Assembly (NCBI RefSeq): GCF_024448895.1
Contig: NZ_JAMOIC010000022.1
Coordinates: 1-64,000, forward strand
Direction of reading: 5' to 3'
Source: Stutzerimonas stutzeri
GTDB lineage: Bacteria > Pseudomonadota > Gammaproteobacteria > Pseudomonadales > Pseudomonadaceae
Length of the DNA stretch: 64,000 nucleotides
In this document: one piece after another, positions 13,219 to 26,588 of the stretch
Position numbering within the stretch: the stretch's first letter is position 1
Layout of the letters: each line of letters begins with the position of its first letter
The notes under the pieces: generated by a model
What the model saw: only the letters and a program-made list of their open reading frames with translations
The model's database searches: none
Told to the model about the DNA's origin: nothing
Position numbers and translations under genes: made by a program

Positions 13219-13865
13219 TGGATCTCGAGTACCAAGGTTACGCCGAAGAGCTTGACGACGGCGCCAGGCAACTGGGTGTGCAAATCAGCGAAGGCCAACG
13301 CGACCAGCTGCTCGCCTATCTCGCACTGCTCAGCAAATGGAACAAGGCCTACAACCTGACAGCTGTCCGCAATACGGCGGAAATGGTTTCTCGCCATTTG
13401 CTCGATAGCTTGAGCGTCGCTCCCTATGTTCAACTCGGCGGCACTCGTTGGCTTGATGTAGGCAGCGGCGGCGGTATGCCGGGGATCCCGTTGGCAATCC
13501 TGTTTCCTGAACGGCATTTCACGCTGCTTGATTCCAATGGGAAAAAGACGCGCTTTCTTACTCAGGTCAAACTTGAGCTGAAACTCACCAATCTTGAAGT
13601 TGTCCACAGCCGCGTCGAGCAGTTCGCTCCGGCGCAGCCATTCACAGGGATCACCTCCCGGGCGTTCAGCTCCCTTGAGGATTTCACCAACTGGACACGT
13701 CACCTAGGCGATCGCGATGCACGCTGGCTGGCGATGAAAGGGGTGCAACCAGACGATGAATTGCAGGCATTGCCTTCGGATTTCGAGCTGGAGCGCTGTC
13801 TTGTTCTCAAGGTTCCCGGTTGCCAAGGGCAACGCCACCTGTTGATACTGCGCCGCACTTCATGA
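13218..13865 (+). CDS. rsmG: 16S rRNA (guanine-527-N7)-methyltransferase RsmG
   Basis: SAM-dependent enzyme that methylates G527 of 16S rRNA. The 215-residue protein has the SAM-binding motif [17 protein letters not shown] near 75-91, and the HLLDSL and SRAFSS motifs of the family. The ATG overlaps the mnmG TGA by one base (TGATG), so the two are translationally coupled. parA follows after 18 bp. Confidence 0.97.
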   Translation: MDLEYQGYAEELDDGARQLGVQISEGQRDQLLAYLALLSKWNKAYNLTAVRNTAEMVSRHLLDSLSVAPYVQLGGTRWLDVGSGGGMPGIPLAILFPERHFTLLDSNGKKTRFLTQVKLELKLTNLEVVHSRVEQFAPAQPFTGITSRAFSSLEDFTNWTRHLGDRDARWLAMKGVQPDDELQALPSDFELERCLVLKVPGCQGQRHLLILRRTS

Positions 13866-13883
13866 CCCGGACAGACACTGACC

Positions 13884-14672
13884 ATGGCTAAAGTATTTGC
13901 CATCGCCAACCAGAAGGGCGGTGTCGCCAAGACCACGACCTGCATTAACCTGGCCGCTTCGCTGGTCGCCACGCGACGTCGGGTCCTGCTTATCGACCTC
14001 GATCCCCAAGGGAACGCGACCACCGGTAGCGGTGTGGATAAGTTGAGTCTCGAGTATTCGATCTACGATGTTCTGATCGGAGAATGCAGTTTGGTCGATG
14101 CCATGCAGTTTTCCGAGCATGGTGGATACCAGCTATTGCCCGCCAACCGTGACCTGACGGCGGCCGAAGTAGCGCTATTAAAGCTGCCGACCAAGGAACA
14201 CCGGCTACGCGAGGCGCTTGCACCGGTGCGCGAAAACTACGACTACATCCTGATCGATTGCCCCCCTTCGCTATCTATGCTGACGATCAATGCACTGACC
14301 GCCGCCGACGGTGTGATTATTCCGATGCAGTGTGAGTACTACGCACTGGAAGGGCTGACTGATCTGGTCAACTCGATTCAGCGCATCGGTCAGGCCTTGA
14401 ACCCGTCGCTGAAGATCGAGGGCTTGCTGCGCACCATGTACGACCCACGCAGCAGCCTGACCAACGATGTGACCGAACAGCTCAAGACTCATTTTGGCGA
14501 CAAGCTCTACGACACCGTGATCCCCCGCAATGTGCGGCTTGCCGAAGCACCCAGTCACGGCATGCCGGCATTGGTCTATGACAAGCAATCCAAGGGCGCC
14601 TTGGCCTATCTGGCGTTGGCGGGTGAGTTGTCGCGCCGCCAGCGTCGAGCTGCCCGTAGCGTAAACGCATAA
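13884..14672 (+). CDS. parA: Chromosome-partitioning ATPase ParA (Soj)
   Basis: Walker-type ATPase that binds the nucleoid and moves ParB-parS complexes to separate newly copied origins. The 262 residues show the deviant Walker A KGGVAKTT (11-18), with its signature first lysine, and a DCPPSLSMLT Walker B region. It is a chromosomal Soj-type protein without an N-terminal HTH. It is paired with parB after 9 bp, and four parS sites are in this window. Confidence 0.98.
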   Translation: MAKVFAIANQKGGVAKTTTCINLAASLVATRRRVLLIDLDPQGNATTGSGVDKLSLEYSIYDVLIGECSLVDAMQFSEHGGYQLLPANRDLTAAEVALLKLPTKEHRLREALAPVRENYDYILIDCPPSLSMLTINALTAADGVIIPMQCEYYALEGLTDLVNSIQRIGQALNPSLKIEGLLRTMYDPRSSLTNDVTEQLKTHFGDKLYDTVIPRNVRLAEAPSHGMPALVYDKQSKGALAYLALAGELSRRQRRAARSVNA

Positions 14673-14681
14673 GGAATCTTC

Positions 14682-15554
14682 ATGGCGACCAAAAAACGAG
14701 GCCTAGGACGCGGACTGGATGCCCTGCTCGGTGGCGCCAACGTGGCGACAACGCAGGAAAGTGCACCTCAGACTGATGAGCGAGAACTGCAACAGCTCCC
14801 GCTTGATGTCATTCAACGAGGCAAATATCAGCCTCGTCGTGATATCGACCCGGTGACACTCGAAGAGCTTGCCAATTCGATCCGTAGCCAGGGCGTGATG
14901 CAACCAATCGTGGTGCGTTCGATCGGCTCGGGCCGCTACGAAATCATTGCCGGAGAACGACGCTGGCGTGCCAGCCAACAGGCGGGTTTGGAAAAGATCC
15001 CGGCATTGGTGCGTGACGTGTCGGACGAAGCCGCCATTGCTATGGCGCTGATAGAAAATATCCAACGTGAAGACCTGAATCCCATTGAGGAAGCAGTGGC
15101 GTTGCAACGCCTCCAGCAAGAGTTTCAGCTGACGCAGCAACAGGTAGCTGATGCTGTGGGTAAGTCACGCGTAACCATCAGTAACCTTCTGCGCCTGATA
15201 GCGCTGCCGGATGAGATAAAGACTCTCTTGTCCCACGGTGATCTGGAAATGGGTCATGCCCGAGCATTATTGGGGCTTCCTGCTGATCAGCAGGTCGAAG
15301 GGGCGCGACATGTTGTCGCGCGGGGGCTTACCGTACGCCAGACCGAAGCGTTGGTGCGGCAATGGTTGAACAGCTCCGATCGAAGCAAGGAACAACCAAA
15401 AAGCGATCCGGATATTGTCCGCCTGGAGCAGCGACTGGCTGAGCGGCTGGGCTCACCGGTGCAGATCAAGCACGGCGAAAAGGGCAAAGGGCAGCTGGTG
15501 ATTCGTTACAATTCGCTGGATGAGCTACAAGGTGTGCTTGCGCACATTCGTTGA
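14682..15554 (+). CDS. parB: Chromosome-partitioning protein ParB (Spo0J)
   Basis: CTP-dependent DNA clamp that loads at parS and spreads, recruiting SMC/MukB-type condensins and ParA. The 290 residues include an N-terminal ParA-interacting peptide (RGLGRGLDALLG, 6-17), the CTP-binding GERRWRAS motif (91-98), an ENIQREDLNPIEEA box, the HTH around GKSRVTISNLLRL, and a C-terminal dimer domain. Its targets are the sites at 168, 2707, 3337 and 42793. Confidence 0.98.
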   Translation: MATKKRGLGRGLDALLGGANVATTQESAPQTDERELQQLPLDVIQRGKYQPRRDIDPVTLEELANSIRSQGVMQPIVVRSIGSGRYEIIAGERRWRASQQAGLEKIPALVRDVSDEAAIAMALIENIQREDLNPIEEAVALQRLQQEFQLTQQQVADAVGKSRVTISNLLRLIALPDEIKTLLSHGDLEMGHARALLGLPADQQVEGARHVVARGLTVRQTEALVRQWLNSSDRSKEQPKSDPDIVRLEQRLAERLGSPVQIKHGEKGKGQLVIRYNSLDELQGVLAHIR

Positions 15555-15597
15555 TACAAACTTTATGTAGTGCCGGTCAGAAACTGCTACCTGAAGG

Positions 15598-15626
15598 TTG
15601 AATGCGGTTTGGCCTGCTCCTATACT
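15598..15626 (+). promoter_or_regulatory. Sigma70 promoter of the ATP synthase operon
   Basis: TTGAAT (15598-15603), exactly 17 bp, then TATACT (15621-15626) lies in the parB-atpI gap, about 63 bp upstream of the chosen atpI start. It is the best promoter match in the gap and stands at the head of the nine-gene operon. Confidence 0.72.
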
Positions 15627-15688
15627 CGCGGCGCTTTTTTGACTGCAATCAATGTAGATGCAGACCGCGATTCGGCGATGGATGCACG

Positions 15689-16974
<1,286 letters not shown>

Positions 16975-17028
16975 CCGCTGAACCGGTTTTATCTGTTTCG
17001 CTTCAACCAAGAAAACCTTAACCCTTAG

Positions 17029-17271
<243 letters not shown>

Positions 17272-17364
17272 GACTTTTCCGGTTCCTGATGGGGTTCGCC
17301 TGGCGAGCCCCGTTGCCGTGGAATTGACAACCGCGTCGAACGAGATAGCACGAGGTATATCGCT

Positions 17365-17835
17365 GTGAACATTAACTTGACGCTGTTCGGTCAAACGTTC
17401 GCTTTCGCTATTTTCGTCTGGTTCTGCATGAAGTACGTATGGCCGCCAATCACCAAGGCCATGCAAGAACGCCAGAAGAAAATTGCCGAAGGGCTGGACG
17501 CCGCAGGCCGTGCGCAGCAAGACCTAAAGTTGGCTCAGGAAAAGGTGTCAAACACCCTCCGCGAGACCAAGGGGCAAGCTGCCCAGATCCTAGAGCAGGC
17601 CAACAAGCAGGCCAACGCAATTGTTGAGGATGCCAAGCAACAGGCGCGCGTCGAAGGCGAGCGACTGGTAGCTGGCGCCCGCGCCGAAATCGAGCAGGAA
17701 GTGAATCGTGCCAAGGAGCAACTGCGCAATCAGGTAGCCATGTTGGCTGTCATGGGTGCGGAGAAGATCCTGGAGTCCCAGGTGGACGCCAAGGCGCACA
17801 ACGATCTGGTCGAAAAACTGGCCTCCCAACTCTAA
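17365..17835 (+). CDS. atpF: ATP synthase Fo subunit b
   Basis: Peripheral stalk subunit linking membrane subunit a to F1. The 156 residues have one N-terminal membrane helix (about 5-25, [17 protein letters not shown]) followed by a long, charged coiled-coil helix rich in Glu, Gln, Lys and Ala. The start is GTG at 17365 with CGAGG upstream; no ATG fits better. The stop is 12 bp before atpH. Confidence 0.97.
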   Translation: MNINLTLFGQTFAFAIFVWFCMKYVWPPITKAMQERQKKIAEGLDAAGRAQQDLKLAQEKVSNTLRETKGQAAQILEQANKQANAIVEDAKQQARVEGERLVAGARAEIEQEVNRAKEQLRNQVAMLAVMGAEKILESQVDAKAHNDLVEKLASQL

Positions 17836-17847
17836 GCGAGGCAAGCG

Positions 17848-18384
17848 ATGATCAATACCCAGACGCTTGCTCGGCCCTATGCAAAGGCCGCTTTCGAATT
17901 CGCCAGTTCCGCTGGCCGGATTGATGCCTGGTCGGGCATGTTGAGCCTGGCTGCGGTCGCCGTTGACGTTCCCCAAATTGCCGAACTGCTCAAGAACCCG
18001 CGTCTTACCAGCGAAAGCAAGGTCAAGACGCTGGTCCAGCTGTTTGGTAGCGACATCGATGATGCGTTCCGGAACTTCGTTACCACCCTGGGCGATAACG
18101 ATCGCCTGGACGTGTTGCCGACTATTCGGGAGCTGTTCGAGGAACTGAAGGCTGAAGCTGAAAAGACACTCGACGTTGAAGTGCAGACAGCCTTCGAGCT
18201 GACTCCTGCGCAACTCCAAACTTTGGCTGCCGCCTTGTCGAAGCGGCTAGATCGTACCGTCAACCCCCAGCAGGTCGTGAACCCTGCGCTGATCGGCGGC
18301 GTTGTCATCCGCGCCGGCGATGTGGTTGTCGATGGTTCGGTCCGCGGCAAACTGAGCCAGTTGGCCGAATCGTTGAAATCCTGA
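17848..18384 (+). CDS. atpH: ATP synthase F1 subunit delta
   Basis: Cap of the peripheral stalk, joining subunit b to the top of the alpha-beta hexamer. The 178 residues match the family length and start MINTQTLARPYAKAAFEFA, with the typical ARPYA motif. The C-terminal VNPALIGGVVIRAGDVVVDGS block is also characteristic. It lies between atpF and atpA with 12- and 15-bp gaps. Confidence 0.97.
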   Translation: MINTQTLARPYAKAAFEFASSAGRIDAWSGMLSLAAVAVDVPQIAELLKNPRLTSESKVKTLVQLFGSDIDDAFRNFVTTLGDNDRLDVLPTIRELFEELKAEAEKTLDVEVQTAFELTPAQLQTLAAALSKRLDRTVNPQQVVNPALIGGVVIRAGDVVVDGSVRGKLSQLAESLKS

Positions 18385-18399
18385 TTTGAGGGTCGTGGC

Positions 18400-19944
18400 A
18401 TGCAGCAACTGAATCCTTCCGAGATTAGTGAAATCATAAAGCAGCGCATCGGTAGTTCCGACGTGTCTGCCCAAGCGCGTAACGAAGGCACCATCGTCAG
18501 CGTTTCTGACGGTATCGTTCGCATCTATGGCCTGGCCGATGTGATGTACGGGGAAATGATCGAGTTTCCTGGCGGCGTCTTCGGTATGGCCCTGAACCTG
18601 GAACAAGACTCCGTAGGTGCCGTGGTATTGGGCGCCTATCAGAGCCTGACCGAAGGTATGAGCGCCAAGTGCACCGGTCGCGTCCTTGAAGTGCCGGTAG
18701 GTCCGGAACTGCTAGGCCGCGTAGTCGATGCACTGGGCAACCCGGTAGACGGCAAAGGCCCGGTCAACGCGCAGGCAACTGACGCGGTTGAAAAGGTCGC
18801 CCCTGGTGTGATCTGGCGTAAGTCAGTCGACCAGCCAGTGCAGACCGGCTACAAGTCGGTCGACGCCATGATCCCGGTAGGTCGTGGTCAGCGTGAGCTG
18901 ATTATCGGTGACCGTCAGATCGGTAAGACTGCCCTGGCCATCGACGCCATCATTAACCAGCGCAACAGCGGCATCAAATGCGTCTACGTCGCGATCGGTC
19001 AGAAGCAATCGACCATCGCCAACGTGGTTCGCAAGCTCGAGCAGCACGGCGCACTGGCTAACACCATCATCGTCGCCGCTTCGGCATCCGAATCCGCTGC
19101 GCTGCAGTTCCTGGCCCCTTACGCTGGCTGCACCATGGGCGAGTACTTCCGCGACCGTGGTGAAGATGCGCTGATCGTTTATGACGATCTGTCCAAGCAG
19201 GCCGTGGCCTATCGCCAGATCTCCCTGCTGCTGCGTCGTCCGCCAGGACGTGAAGCCTATCCGGGTGACGTGTTCTATCTCCACAGCCGTCTGCTGGAGC
19301 GTGCATCGCGCGTTTCCGAAGAGTACGTCGAGAAGTTCACCAATGGCGCCGTGACTGGCAAGACCGGTTCTCTGACCGCTCTGCCGATCATCGAAACTCA
19401 GGCTGGTGACGTATCCGCGTTCGTTCCGACCAACGTGATCTCGATCACCGACGGTCAGATCTTCCTCGAATCGTCGATGTTCAACGCAGGTATCCGTCCG
19501 GCTGTGAACGCCGGTATCTCGGTATCCCGTGTTGGTGGCGCTGCGCAGACCAAGATCATCAAGAAGCTGTCCGGCGGTATTCGTACCGCGCTGGCTCAGT
19601 ACCGTGAATTGGCGGCATTCGCCCAGTTCGCGTCTGATCTGGACGAAGCGACCCGCAAGCAGCTCGAGCATGGTCAGCGCGTTACTGAGCTGATGAAGCA
19701 GAAGCAGTATGCGCCGATGTCCATTGCTGACATGGCGGTGTCCCTGTATGCAGCCGAGCGTGGCTTCCTGCAGGACATCGAAGTAGCCAAGGTTGGTGCC
19801 TTCGAGCAGGCGTTGATTGCCTATTTCCACCACGAGCATGCTGCTCTGCTGGACAAGATCAACGTAAAGGGCGACTTCAACGACGAAATCGACGCAGGCA
19901 TCAAAGCCGGTATCGAGTCGTTCAAGGCCACCCAATCCTGGTAA
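18400..19944 (+). CDS. atpA: ATP synthase F1 subunit alpha
   Basis: Non-catalytic nucleotide-binding subunit of F1. The 514 residues are the standard length. Walker A is GDRQIGKT (170-177), and the family signature [17 protein letters not shown] occurs near 367-383. A GC-rich hairpin lies just after the stop, before atpG. Confidence 0.98.
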   Translation: MQQLNPSEISEIIKQRIGSSDVSAQARNEGTIVSVSDGIVRIYGLADVMYGEMIEFPGGVFGMALNLEQDSVGAVVLGAYQSLTEGMSAKCTGRVLEVPVGPELLGRVVDALGNPVDGKGPVNAQATDAVEKVAPGVIWRKSVDQPVQTGYKSVDAMIPVGRGQRELIIGDRQIGKTALAIDAIINQRNSGIKCVYVAIGQKQSTIANVVRKLEQHGALANTIIVAASASESAALQFLAPYAGCTMGEYFRDRGEDALIVYDDLSKQAVAYRQISLLLRRPPGREAYPGDVFYLHSRLLERASRVSEEYVEKFTNGAVTGKTGSLTALPIIETQAGDVSAFVPTNVISITDGQIFLESSMFNAGIRPAVNAGISVSRVGGAAQTKIIKKLSGGIRTALAQYRELAAFAQFASDLDEATRKQLEHGQRVTELMKQKQYAPMSIADMAVSLYAAERGFLQDIEVAKVGAFEQALIAYFHHEHAALLDKINVKGDFNDEIDAGIKAGIESFKATQSW

Positions 19945-19950
19945 GCCGCA

Positions 19951-19972
19951 GCGGGAGCCGCAAGGCTCCCGC
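19951..19972 (+). repeat. Hairpin between atpA and atpG
   Basis: A perfect 9-bp GC-rich stem (GCGGGAGCC / GGCTCCCGC) with loop GCAA lies in the 50-bp gap between atpA and atpG. There is no T run, so it is more likely an mRNA-stability or attenuating structure than a full terminator. Confidence 0.7.
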
Positions 19973-19994
19973 TTGCTAACCCGATAGGTGTCAA

Positions 19995-20858
19995 ATGGCA
20001 GGCGCAAAAGAGATTCGCAGCAAGATTGCGAGCATCAAAAGCACGCAGAAGATCACCAGCGCCATGGAAAAGGTGGCGGTCAGCAAGATGCGCAAGGCAC
20101 AGATGCGCATGGCTGCCAGCCGTCCCTATGCGGAGCGGATCCAGCAGGTTATCGGCCATCTGGCCAATACCAACCCGGAGTACCGTCATCCGTTCATGGT
20201 TGAGCGTCCGGTCAAGCGTGTCGGCTACATCGTCGTTTCATCTGATCGTGGCCTGTGCGGCGGCTTGAACACTAACCTGTTCAAGGCGTTGATCAAGAGC
20301 ATGAAGGAGTGGCACGACAGCAAAGTCGAGGCCGACCTCTGCGTGATCGGTAACAAGGGCGCAAGTTTCTTCCGCAGCTTTGGCGGCAATGTGGTCGCGG
20401 CAGTCAGCGGGCTTGGCGAAGAGCCGTCGATCAATGACCTGATCGGCAGCGTAAAAGTCATGCTGGATGCCTTCGACCAGGGCCGTCTGGACCGTCTTTA
20501 CCTGGTGTCGAACAAGTTCATCAACACCATGACGCAGAAGCCAACCGTAGCGCAGTTGCTACCGTTGGCCGCGAGTGACGATCAGACCGCGCCGAAAGGT
20601 CAATGGGACTACCTGTACGAACCCGACGCTCGCTTGTTGCTGGATGCGTTGCTGGTTCGCTACATCGAATCTCAGGTTTACCAGGCCGTGGTCGAGAACG
20701 GTGCAGCTGAACAAGCCGCCCGGATGATCGCCATGAAGAACGCAACCGACAATGCTGGTGACCTGATCAGCGACCTGCAACTGGTCTACAACAAGGCCCG
20801 TCAGGCTGCGATCACCCAGGAAATTTCGGAAATCGTCGGCGGCGCTGCCGCGGTTTAA
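19995..20858 (+). CDS. atpG: ATP synthase F1 subunit gamma
   Basis: Central rotor shaft of F1. The 287 residues form the usual long N-terminal and C-terminal helices: [20 protein letters not shown] at the start, the [10 protein letters not shown] motif near 79-88, and a C-terminal [19 protein letters not shown]. The length and position in the operon are standard. Confidence 0.98.
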   Translation: MAGAKEIRSKIASIKSTQKITSAMEKVAVSKMRKAQMRMAASRPYAERIQQVIGHLANTNPEYRHPFMVERPVKRVGYIVVSSDRGLCGGLNTNLFKALIKSMKEWHDSKVEADLCVIGNKGASFFRSFGGNVVAAVSGLGEEPSINDLIGSVKVMLDAFDQGRLDRLYLVSNKFINTMTQKPTVAQLLPLAASDDQTAPKGQWDYLYEPDARLLLDALLVRYIESQVYQAVVENGAAEQAARMIAMKNATDNAGDLISDLQLVYNKARQAAITQEISEIVGGAAAV

Positions 20859-22265
<1,407 letters not shown>

Positions 22266-22267
22266 CT

Positions 22268-22327
22268 GGCGCGCCCGCTTGCGGGCGCCAATAAGCTCTG
22301 CTGCCAGCAATCGCTATCGGCAGAGCT
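22268..22327 (+). repeat. Two hairpins between atpD and atpC
   Basis: The first stem pairs about 22268-22278 (GGCGCGCCCGC) with GCGGGCGCC at 22281-22289, with one bulged base. The second is AGCTCTGC / GCAGAGCT with an 18-base loop at 22294-22327. Neither is followed by a T run. They occupy most of the 80-bp gap before atpC and may reduce epsilon-subunit output relative to beta. Confidence 0.6.
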
Positions 22328-22345
22328 CATTACCGAGGCATAAGT

Positions 22346-22774
22346 ATGGCTATGACAGTCCACTGCGACATCGTCAGTGCGGAAGAAGAGCTGTTCTCGG
22401 GGCTGGTGGAGATGGTTATTGCTCACGGTCACCTGGGTGACCTGGGTATTCTGCCGGGCCACGCCCCGCTTCTGACTGATCTCAAGCCCGGCCCGGTGCG
22501 TGTGATCAAACAGGGCGGTGCTGAAGACATCTTCTACATTTCTGGCGGCTTCATCGAAGTTCAGCCGAACATGGTGAAGGTACTGGCCGACACCGCGACG
22601 CGCGCCAAGGATCTGGACGAAGCGGCTGCACAGGCTGCCGTGACGGCAGCCGAGAAGGCACTACACGAGAAAGGCGCCGAGTTTGATTACGGCTCCGCTG
22701 CTGCCCGATTGGCCGAAGCTGCAGCACAACTGCGGACCATCGAGGCGATGCGCAAGAAGTACGGCCGCGGTTGA
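22346..22774 (+). CDS. atpC: ATP synthase F1 subunit epsilon
   Basis: Rotor subunit that couples F1 to the c ring and inhibits ATP hydrolysis. The 142 residues start [19 protein letters not shown] and include the [19 protein letters not shown] block, followed by the C-terminal helical hairpin. It is the last gene of the atp operon, with a strong terminator shortly after. Confidence 0.97.
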   Translation: MAMTVHCDIVSAEEELFSGLVEMVIAHGHLGDLGILPGHAPLLTDLKPGPVRVIKQGGAEDIFYISGGFIEVQPNMVKVLADTATRAKDLDEAAAQAAVTAAEKALHEKGAEFDYGSAAARLAEAAAQLRTIEAMRKKYGRG

Positions 22775-22803
22775 TCCGCTAACGACTTCATCGCGAACGA
22801 GTA

Positions 22804-22830
22804 AAAGGGTAGCCTTGGCTACCCTTTTTC
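22804..22830 (+). terminator. Intrinsic terminator of the atp operon
   Basis: AGGGTAGCC (22806-22814) pairs with GGCTACCCT (22817-22825), followed by TTTTTCTTTTT. It lies 30 bp after the atpC stop and is one of the clearest terminators in the window. Confidence 0.93.
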
Positions 22831-22893
22831 TTTTTCCGTATTTCGATCACAGCGTCTCGCTCAGGCTTGCTTCGAAACCGCTCAGGACCCGTC

Positions 22894-24258
22894 ATGTCTC
22901 TCGATATCGTCATACTCGCTGCCGGCCAGGGCACGCGCATGCGTTCCGCTCTGCCCAAGGTTCTCCATCCCGTTGCCGGACAGTCCATGCTTGGGCACGT
23001 CATCAACACGGCCCGGGGGCTGAAACCCAAAGCCATCCATGTGGTGATCGGCCATGGTGCTGAGCTCGTTCGTGAACGGCTGGCCGCGGATGATCTGAAT
23101 TTCGTCGTGCAAGCCGAACAACTTGGCACCGGTCATGCTGTAGCGCAGGCCATTCCAGCGCTGACGGCTGAGCGTGTGTTGATTCTTTACGGTGATGTGC
23201 CGCTGATCGAGCAGGAGACGCTTGAGCGACTCCTGGAAAAAGTCGGCCCTGAACAGCTTGCGCTTCTTACCGTGAAGCTGGCCGATCCCACCGGCTATGG
23301 CCGGATCGTGCGTGATGAGCACGACGTAGTCCAGGCTATTGTCGAACACAAGGACGCTTCGCCCGAGCAGCGGTTGATAGCCGAAGGCAATACCGGAATT
23401 CTGGCTGTTCCGGGTGCCCGGCTAAGCGACTGGCTGGGGCGGCTGTCCAATAGCAATGCTCAGGGCGAGTACTACCTGACTGACGTGATTGCCATGGCGG
23501 TGGGCGACGGCCTGGTCGTTGCGACCGAGCAACCGCAGCACTCTATGGAAGTCCAGGGCGCCAATGATCGCATCCAGCTTGCCGAACTCGAGCGGCACTA
23601 TCAGCTGCGTGCCGCGCACCGGCTGATGGCGCAGGGCGTAACGCTGCGCGATCCAGCACGATTCGATCTGCGGGGAGAACTCACCGTTGGGCGTGACGTG
23701 CTCATTGACGTCAATGTGATTTTCGAAGGCAAGGTTGTGATTGAGGACGGCGTCGAAATTGGTCCTAATTGCGTGATCAGCAACAGCACCCTTCGCCGTG
23801 GAGCTGTGGTCAAAGCGAACAGTCATCTCGAGGGTGCTGAGCTTGGCGAGGGGGCAGACTGCGGGCCGTTTGCGCGCCTGCGCCCCGGTGCAGTGCTGGG
23901 GGCTAAGGCCCACGTGGGCAATTTCGTCGAAGTTAAGAACGCCCGTCTCGGCGAGGGCGCAAAGGCAGGACACCTGGCGTATCTGGGCGATGCGGAGATA
24001 GGTGCGCTTAGCAACATCGGCGCGGGAACCATCACCTGCAACTATGACGGTGGCAATAAGTCTCGCACCGTCATTGGCGAGAATGTGTTCATCGGCTCCA
24101 ACAGCTCGCTGGTGGCGCCGGTATCTCTGGGCGATGGCGCAACCACCGGCGCCGGTTCCGTGATTACCGCTGACGTACCGGCTGGCACTCTGGCGTTGGG
24201 ACGTGCTCGCCAGGCGTTGATCCAGGGATGGCAGCGACCACAAAAGCGACCCAAGTAA
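22894..24258 (+). CDS. glmU: Bifunctional N-acetylglucosamine-1-phosphate uridyltransferase / glucosamine-1-phosphate acetyltransferase
   Basis: Makes UDP-GlcNAc from glucosamine-1-phosphate, feeding peptidoglycan and lipopolysaccharide. The 454 residues have an N-terminal pyrophosphorylase domain (LAAGQGTRM, 8-16, then LPKVLHP) and a C-terminal left-handed beta-helix of hexapeptide repeats holding the acetyltransferase site ([17 protein letters not shown]). The ATG at 22894 gives the family start; an upstream in-frame TTG at 22867 lies close to the atpC terminator and is rejected. glmS lies 3.1 kb downstream. Confidence 0.98.
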   Translation: MSLDIVILAAGQGTRMRSALPKVLHPVAGQSMLGHVINTARGLKPKAIHVVIGHGAELVRERLAADDLNFVVQAEQLGTGHAVAQAIPALTAERVLILYGDVPLIEQETLERLLEKVGPEQLALLTVKLADPTGYGRIVRDEHDVVQAIVEHKDASPEQRLIAEGNTGILAVPGARLSDWLGRLSNSNAQGEYYLTDVIAMAVGDGLVVATEQPQHSMEVQGANDRIQLAELERHYQLRAAHRLMAQGVTLRDPARFDLRGELTVGRDVLIDVNVIFEGKVVIEDGVEIGPNCVISNSTLRRGAVVKANSHLEGAELGEGADCGPFARLRPGAVLGAKAHVGNFVEVKNARLGEGAKAGHLAYLGDAEIGALSNIGAGTITCNYDGGNKSRTVIGENVFIGSNSSLVAPVSLGDGATTGAGSVITADVPAGTLALGRARQALIQGWQRPQKRPK

Positions 24259-24365
24259 GTTGTGATTCGAGCGTCCTGTGTTCGATATGCGCCGCTAGTC
24301 CCGGCATCACTCAAGAGATCCTATCTCACGCCGATCTAATGGGCATATCGAACAAGGACGCGACC

Positions 24366-26513
24366 ATGCCCGCCGTTATCCGTCTATCCATCCAGTGGAA
24401 ACTCACCCTGCTGGCTGGCCTCTGCCTGCTGCTGATCGTCTGCCTGCTCATCGGTGCGTCGCTCTATCAGTCGCGGCAAACCGTAGCGCTTGTCAGCAGC
24501 TCCAGTGGATCGATGCTCGAGGAGTCGGCGCGGGATAATCTGCAGGCGCTTGGTCAGGCCCAGGCGCTGCGCATCGAACGCCAGTTCAATGATGCCTACC
24601 AGTATGGCCTCGGCTTCACTCGTCAGGTGCTGTCGCTACGTGAGCAAGCGATAGAGCGGATGTCCAACGCCTTCGAGCTGCGTGAAGACTTGCACCGACA
24701 GGCAAGAAACGCGCTGCAGGCCAATCCGGATCTGATCGGTATCTACGTAGTTTTCGAGACTGACGCACTGGATGACAAGGACGGCATGTTTATCGGCAAC
24801 TCGGAGATGGGTGGCAACGATACGGGCCGGTTTTCACTGTATTGGTCCCAGCGCACCCCGGGCGAGCTAAGCGCCGAAACCATGGACGAGGCTGACCTCG
24901 CCGACACCACACCCGGGATCAGCGGTGCGCCTTACAACGCCTGGTACAGTTGCCCACGGGACGGCGCCCGGGTTTGCCTTCTTGATCCATACTTCGACGA
25001 GGTTGAAGGCAAACCACTGCTGATGACCAGCGTCGCTTTCCCGCTAATGGAAAACGGCAAGGTTATCGGTGTGGTGGGCGTGGATATCAGCCTGGCTTCG
25101 CTGCAGAAACTGAGCCAGCAGGCGCATCAGGAGCTGTATCAAGGCGAGGGCCACCTGAGCGTAGTCAGCCCTGCGAAACTGCTGGGTGGCTACAGCCGAG
25201 ATGCCGGTCTGCTTGGCAAGCCGTTGAGCGCCGCCTTCGGTACGGAAAGCGAGGCGATAGGCCGCGCCGTCAGCGCGGGTCAACAGGCGATGCTTGAAGA
25301 TGGCGACATGCTGCGCGTGCTTCAGCCAGTGCAAGCGATACCAGAACTCGCCCCCTGGGCGATCCTGCTGGAAGTACCACGCAAGGTATTGCTCGGGCCG
25401 GCTTTCCGCCTGGAACAGACACTCCAATCCCAGAGCCACAAGGACAGCATGATCGCCTTGGCCATCGGGCTTGCTGCGGTGCTCGCGGGCCTGGGGCTGA
25501 TGTGGCTGACCGCCCGCGGCGTAACCCGGCCCATCGAAGGCGTCGCCGCCATGCTCAAGGATATTGCCAGTGGCGAAGGCGATCTCACCCGTCGCCTTGA
25601 ATACACCCGCGATGACGAGCTCGGAGCCCTGGCCGGGTGGTTTAACCGCTTTCTCGACAAGCTGCAGCCGACCATCGCCGACGTGAAACGCTCGGTGCAG
25701 GATGCGCGCAGCAGTGCCGACCAGTCGGCCGCCATCGCCAGTCAGACCAGTGCGGGCATGCAGCAGCAGTTCCGCGAAGTCGATCAGGTCGCCACAGCCT
25801 CGCAGGAAATGAGTGCCACCGCGCAGGATGTCGCTCGCAACGCCGCTCAAGCTGCAGGGGCTGCACGAGACGTGGATCAGGCCACCCTTGAGGGGTTGGC
25901 CGTGATCGATCAGACCACCCGCAGCATTGGCAGTCTTGCCAACGAGCTGAATCACGCCATGACGCAGGTTGAAAGCCTGGCAGCCAGCAGCGAGCAGATC
26001 GGTTCGGTTCTTGAAGTGATTCGCGGAATAGCCGAACAAACCAACCTTCTGGCCCTCAACGCCGCTATAGAGGCCGCGCGGGCAGGTGAGGCCGGTCGCG
26101 GTTTTGCCGTGGTGGCTGACGAGGTGAGAGGCCTGGCACGACGGACACAGGAGTCCATCGAAGAGATCCGGCAGGTCATCGAGCGTCTGCAGAGCGGCAC
26201 CCGCGATGTGGTGACCGCTATGCAGGGCAGCCGCAATCAAGCCCAAGGCAGTGTCGATCAGGTGGGCAATGCAGTTGATGCACTGAAGAAGATCGGCGAG
26301 GCGGTAGCGGTGATCTCCGACATGAACCTGCAGATCGCCAGTGCGGCGGAAGAGCAGAGCGCCGTCGCCGAGGAGATCAATCGTAATGTTGCAGGCATTC
26401 GCGACGTGACCGAATCGCTTTCCGGTCAGGCCGAGGAGTCGGCGCGGGTCAGCCAATCACTCAACCAGTTGGCTAATCATCAGCAAAGCTTGATGGGTTA
26501 TTTCCGCGTCTGA
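24366..26513 (+). CDS. Methyl-accepting chemotaxis protein with a dCache-type sensor domain
   Basis: Inner-membrane chemoreceptor signalling to CheA/CheW. The 715 residues show a membrane helix (about 9-35), a periplasmic region of about 330 residues with dCache-like features ([19 protein letters not shown]), a second membrane helix ([20 protein letters not shown]), HAMP, and a long signalling domain with the hairpin tip [19 protein letters not shown]. The end lacks a CheR/CheB-binding NWETF-type pentapeptide. The ATG at 24366 is preceded by AAGGA and gives a normal TM1; the frame is open further upstream into glmU. The ligand is unknown. It lies between glmU and glmR, which are adjacent in P. 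aeruginosa as remembered. Confidence 0.94.
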   Translation: MPAVIRLSIQWKLTLLAGLCLLLIVCLLIGASLYQSRQTVALVSSSSGSMLEESARDNLQALGQAQALRIERQFNDAYQYGLGFTRQVLSLREQAIERMSNAFELREDLHRQARNALQANPDLIGIYVVFETDALDDKDGMFIGNSEMGGNDTGRFSLYWSQRTPGELSAETMDEADLADTTPGISGAPYNAWYSCPRDGARVCLLDPYFDEVEGKPLLMTSVAFPLMENGKVIGVVGVDISLASLQKLSQQAHQELYQGEGHLSVVSPAKLLGGYSRDAGLLGKPLSAAFGTESEAIGRAVSAGQQAMLEDGDMLRVLQPVQAIPELAPWAILLEVPRKVLLGPAFRLEQTLQSQSHKDSMIALAIGLAAVLAGLGLMWLTARGVTRPIEGVAAMLKDIASGEGDLTRRLEYTRDDELGALAGWFNRFLDKLQPTIADVKRSVQDARSSADQSAAIASQTSAGMQQQFREVDQVATASQEMSATAQDVARNAAQAAGAARDVDQATLEGLAVIDQTTRSIGSLANELNHAMTQVESLAASSEQIGSVLEVIRGIAEQTNLLALNAAIEAARAGEAGRGFAVVADEVRGLARRTQESIEEIRQVIERLQSGTRDVVTAMQGSRNQAQGSVDQVGNAVDALKKIGEAVAVISDMNLQIASAAEEQSAVAEEINRNVAGIRDVTESLSGQAEESARVSQSLNQLANHQQSLMGYFRV

Positions 26514-26541
26514 TGGCGGCCGATGGTTGACTGAGAACGAA

Positions 26542-26588
26542 GTTTAGGTTTTGATTCGCGAGCTTTTCTTTCGAATCGAAACTTAAAC
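26542..26588. promoter_or_regulatory. Inverted repeat upstream of glmR, probable operator
   Basis: GTTTAGGTTTTGATTCG (26542-26558) and CGAATCGAAACTTAAAC (26572-26588) are inverted copies matching at 15 of 17 positions with a 13-bp spacer. The right arm ends on the base before the glmR ATG and leaves no purine-rich ribosome site. TTTCGnnTCG-like half-sites are common in operators of DeoR-family repressors, so autoregulation by GlmR is the simplest reading. Confidence 0.6.

Noticed and set aside
18823-20007. 394-residue minus-strand open frame across atpA
   Set aside because: Same cause: codon bias of atpA leaves the opposite strand open. No family resemblance.
23910-23922. CCCACGTGGGC in glmU as another parS
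   Set aside because: It has the central CACGTG only; the flanking GTTC/GAAC arms needed for ParB are missing.
25044-26456. 470-residue minus-strand open frame across the chemoreceptor gene
   Set aside because: Low-complexity product without domains, lying opposite a well-supported MCP.
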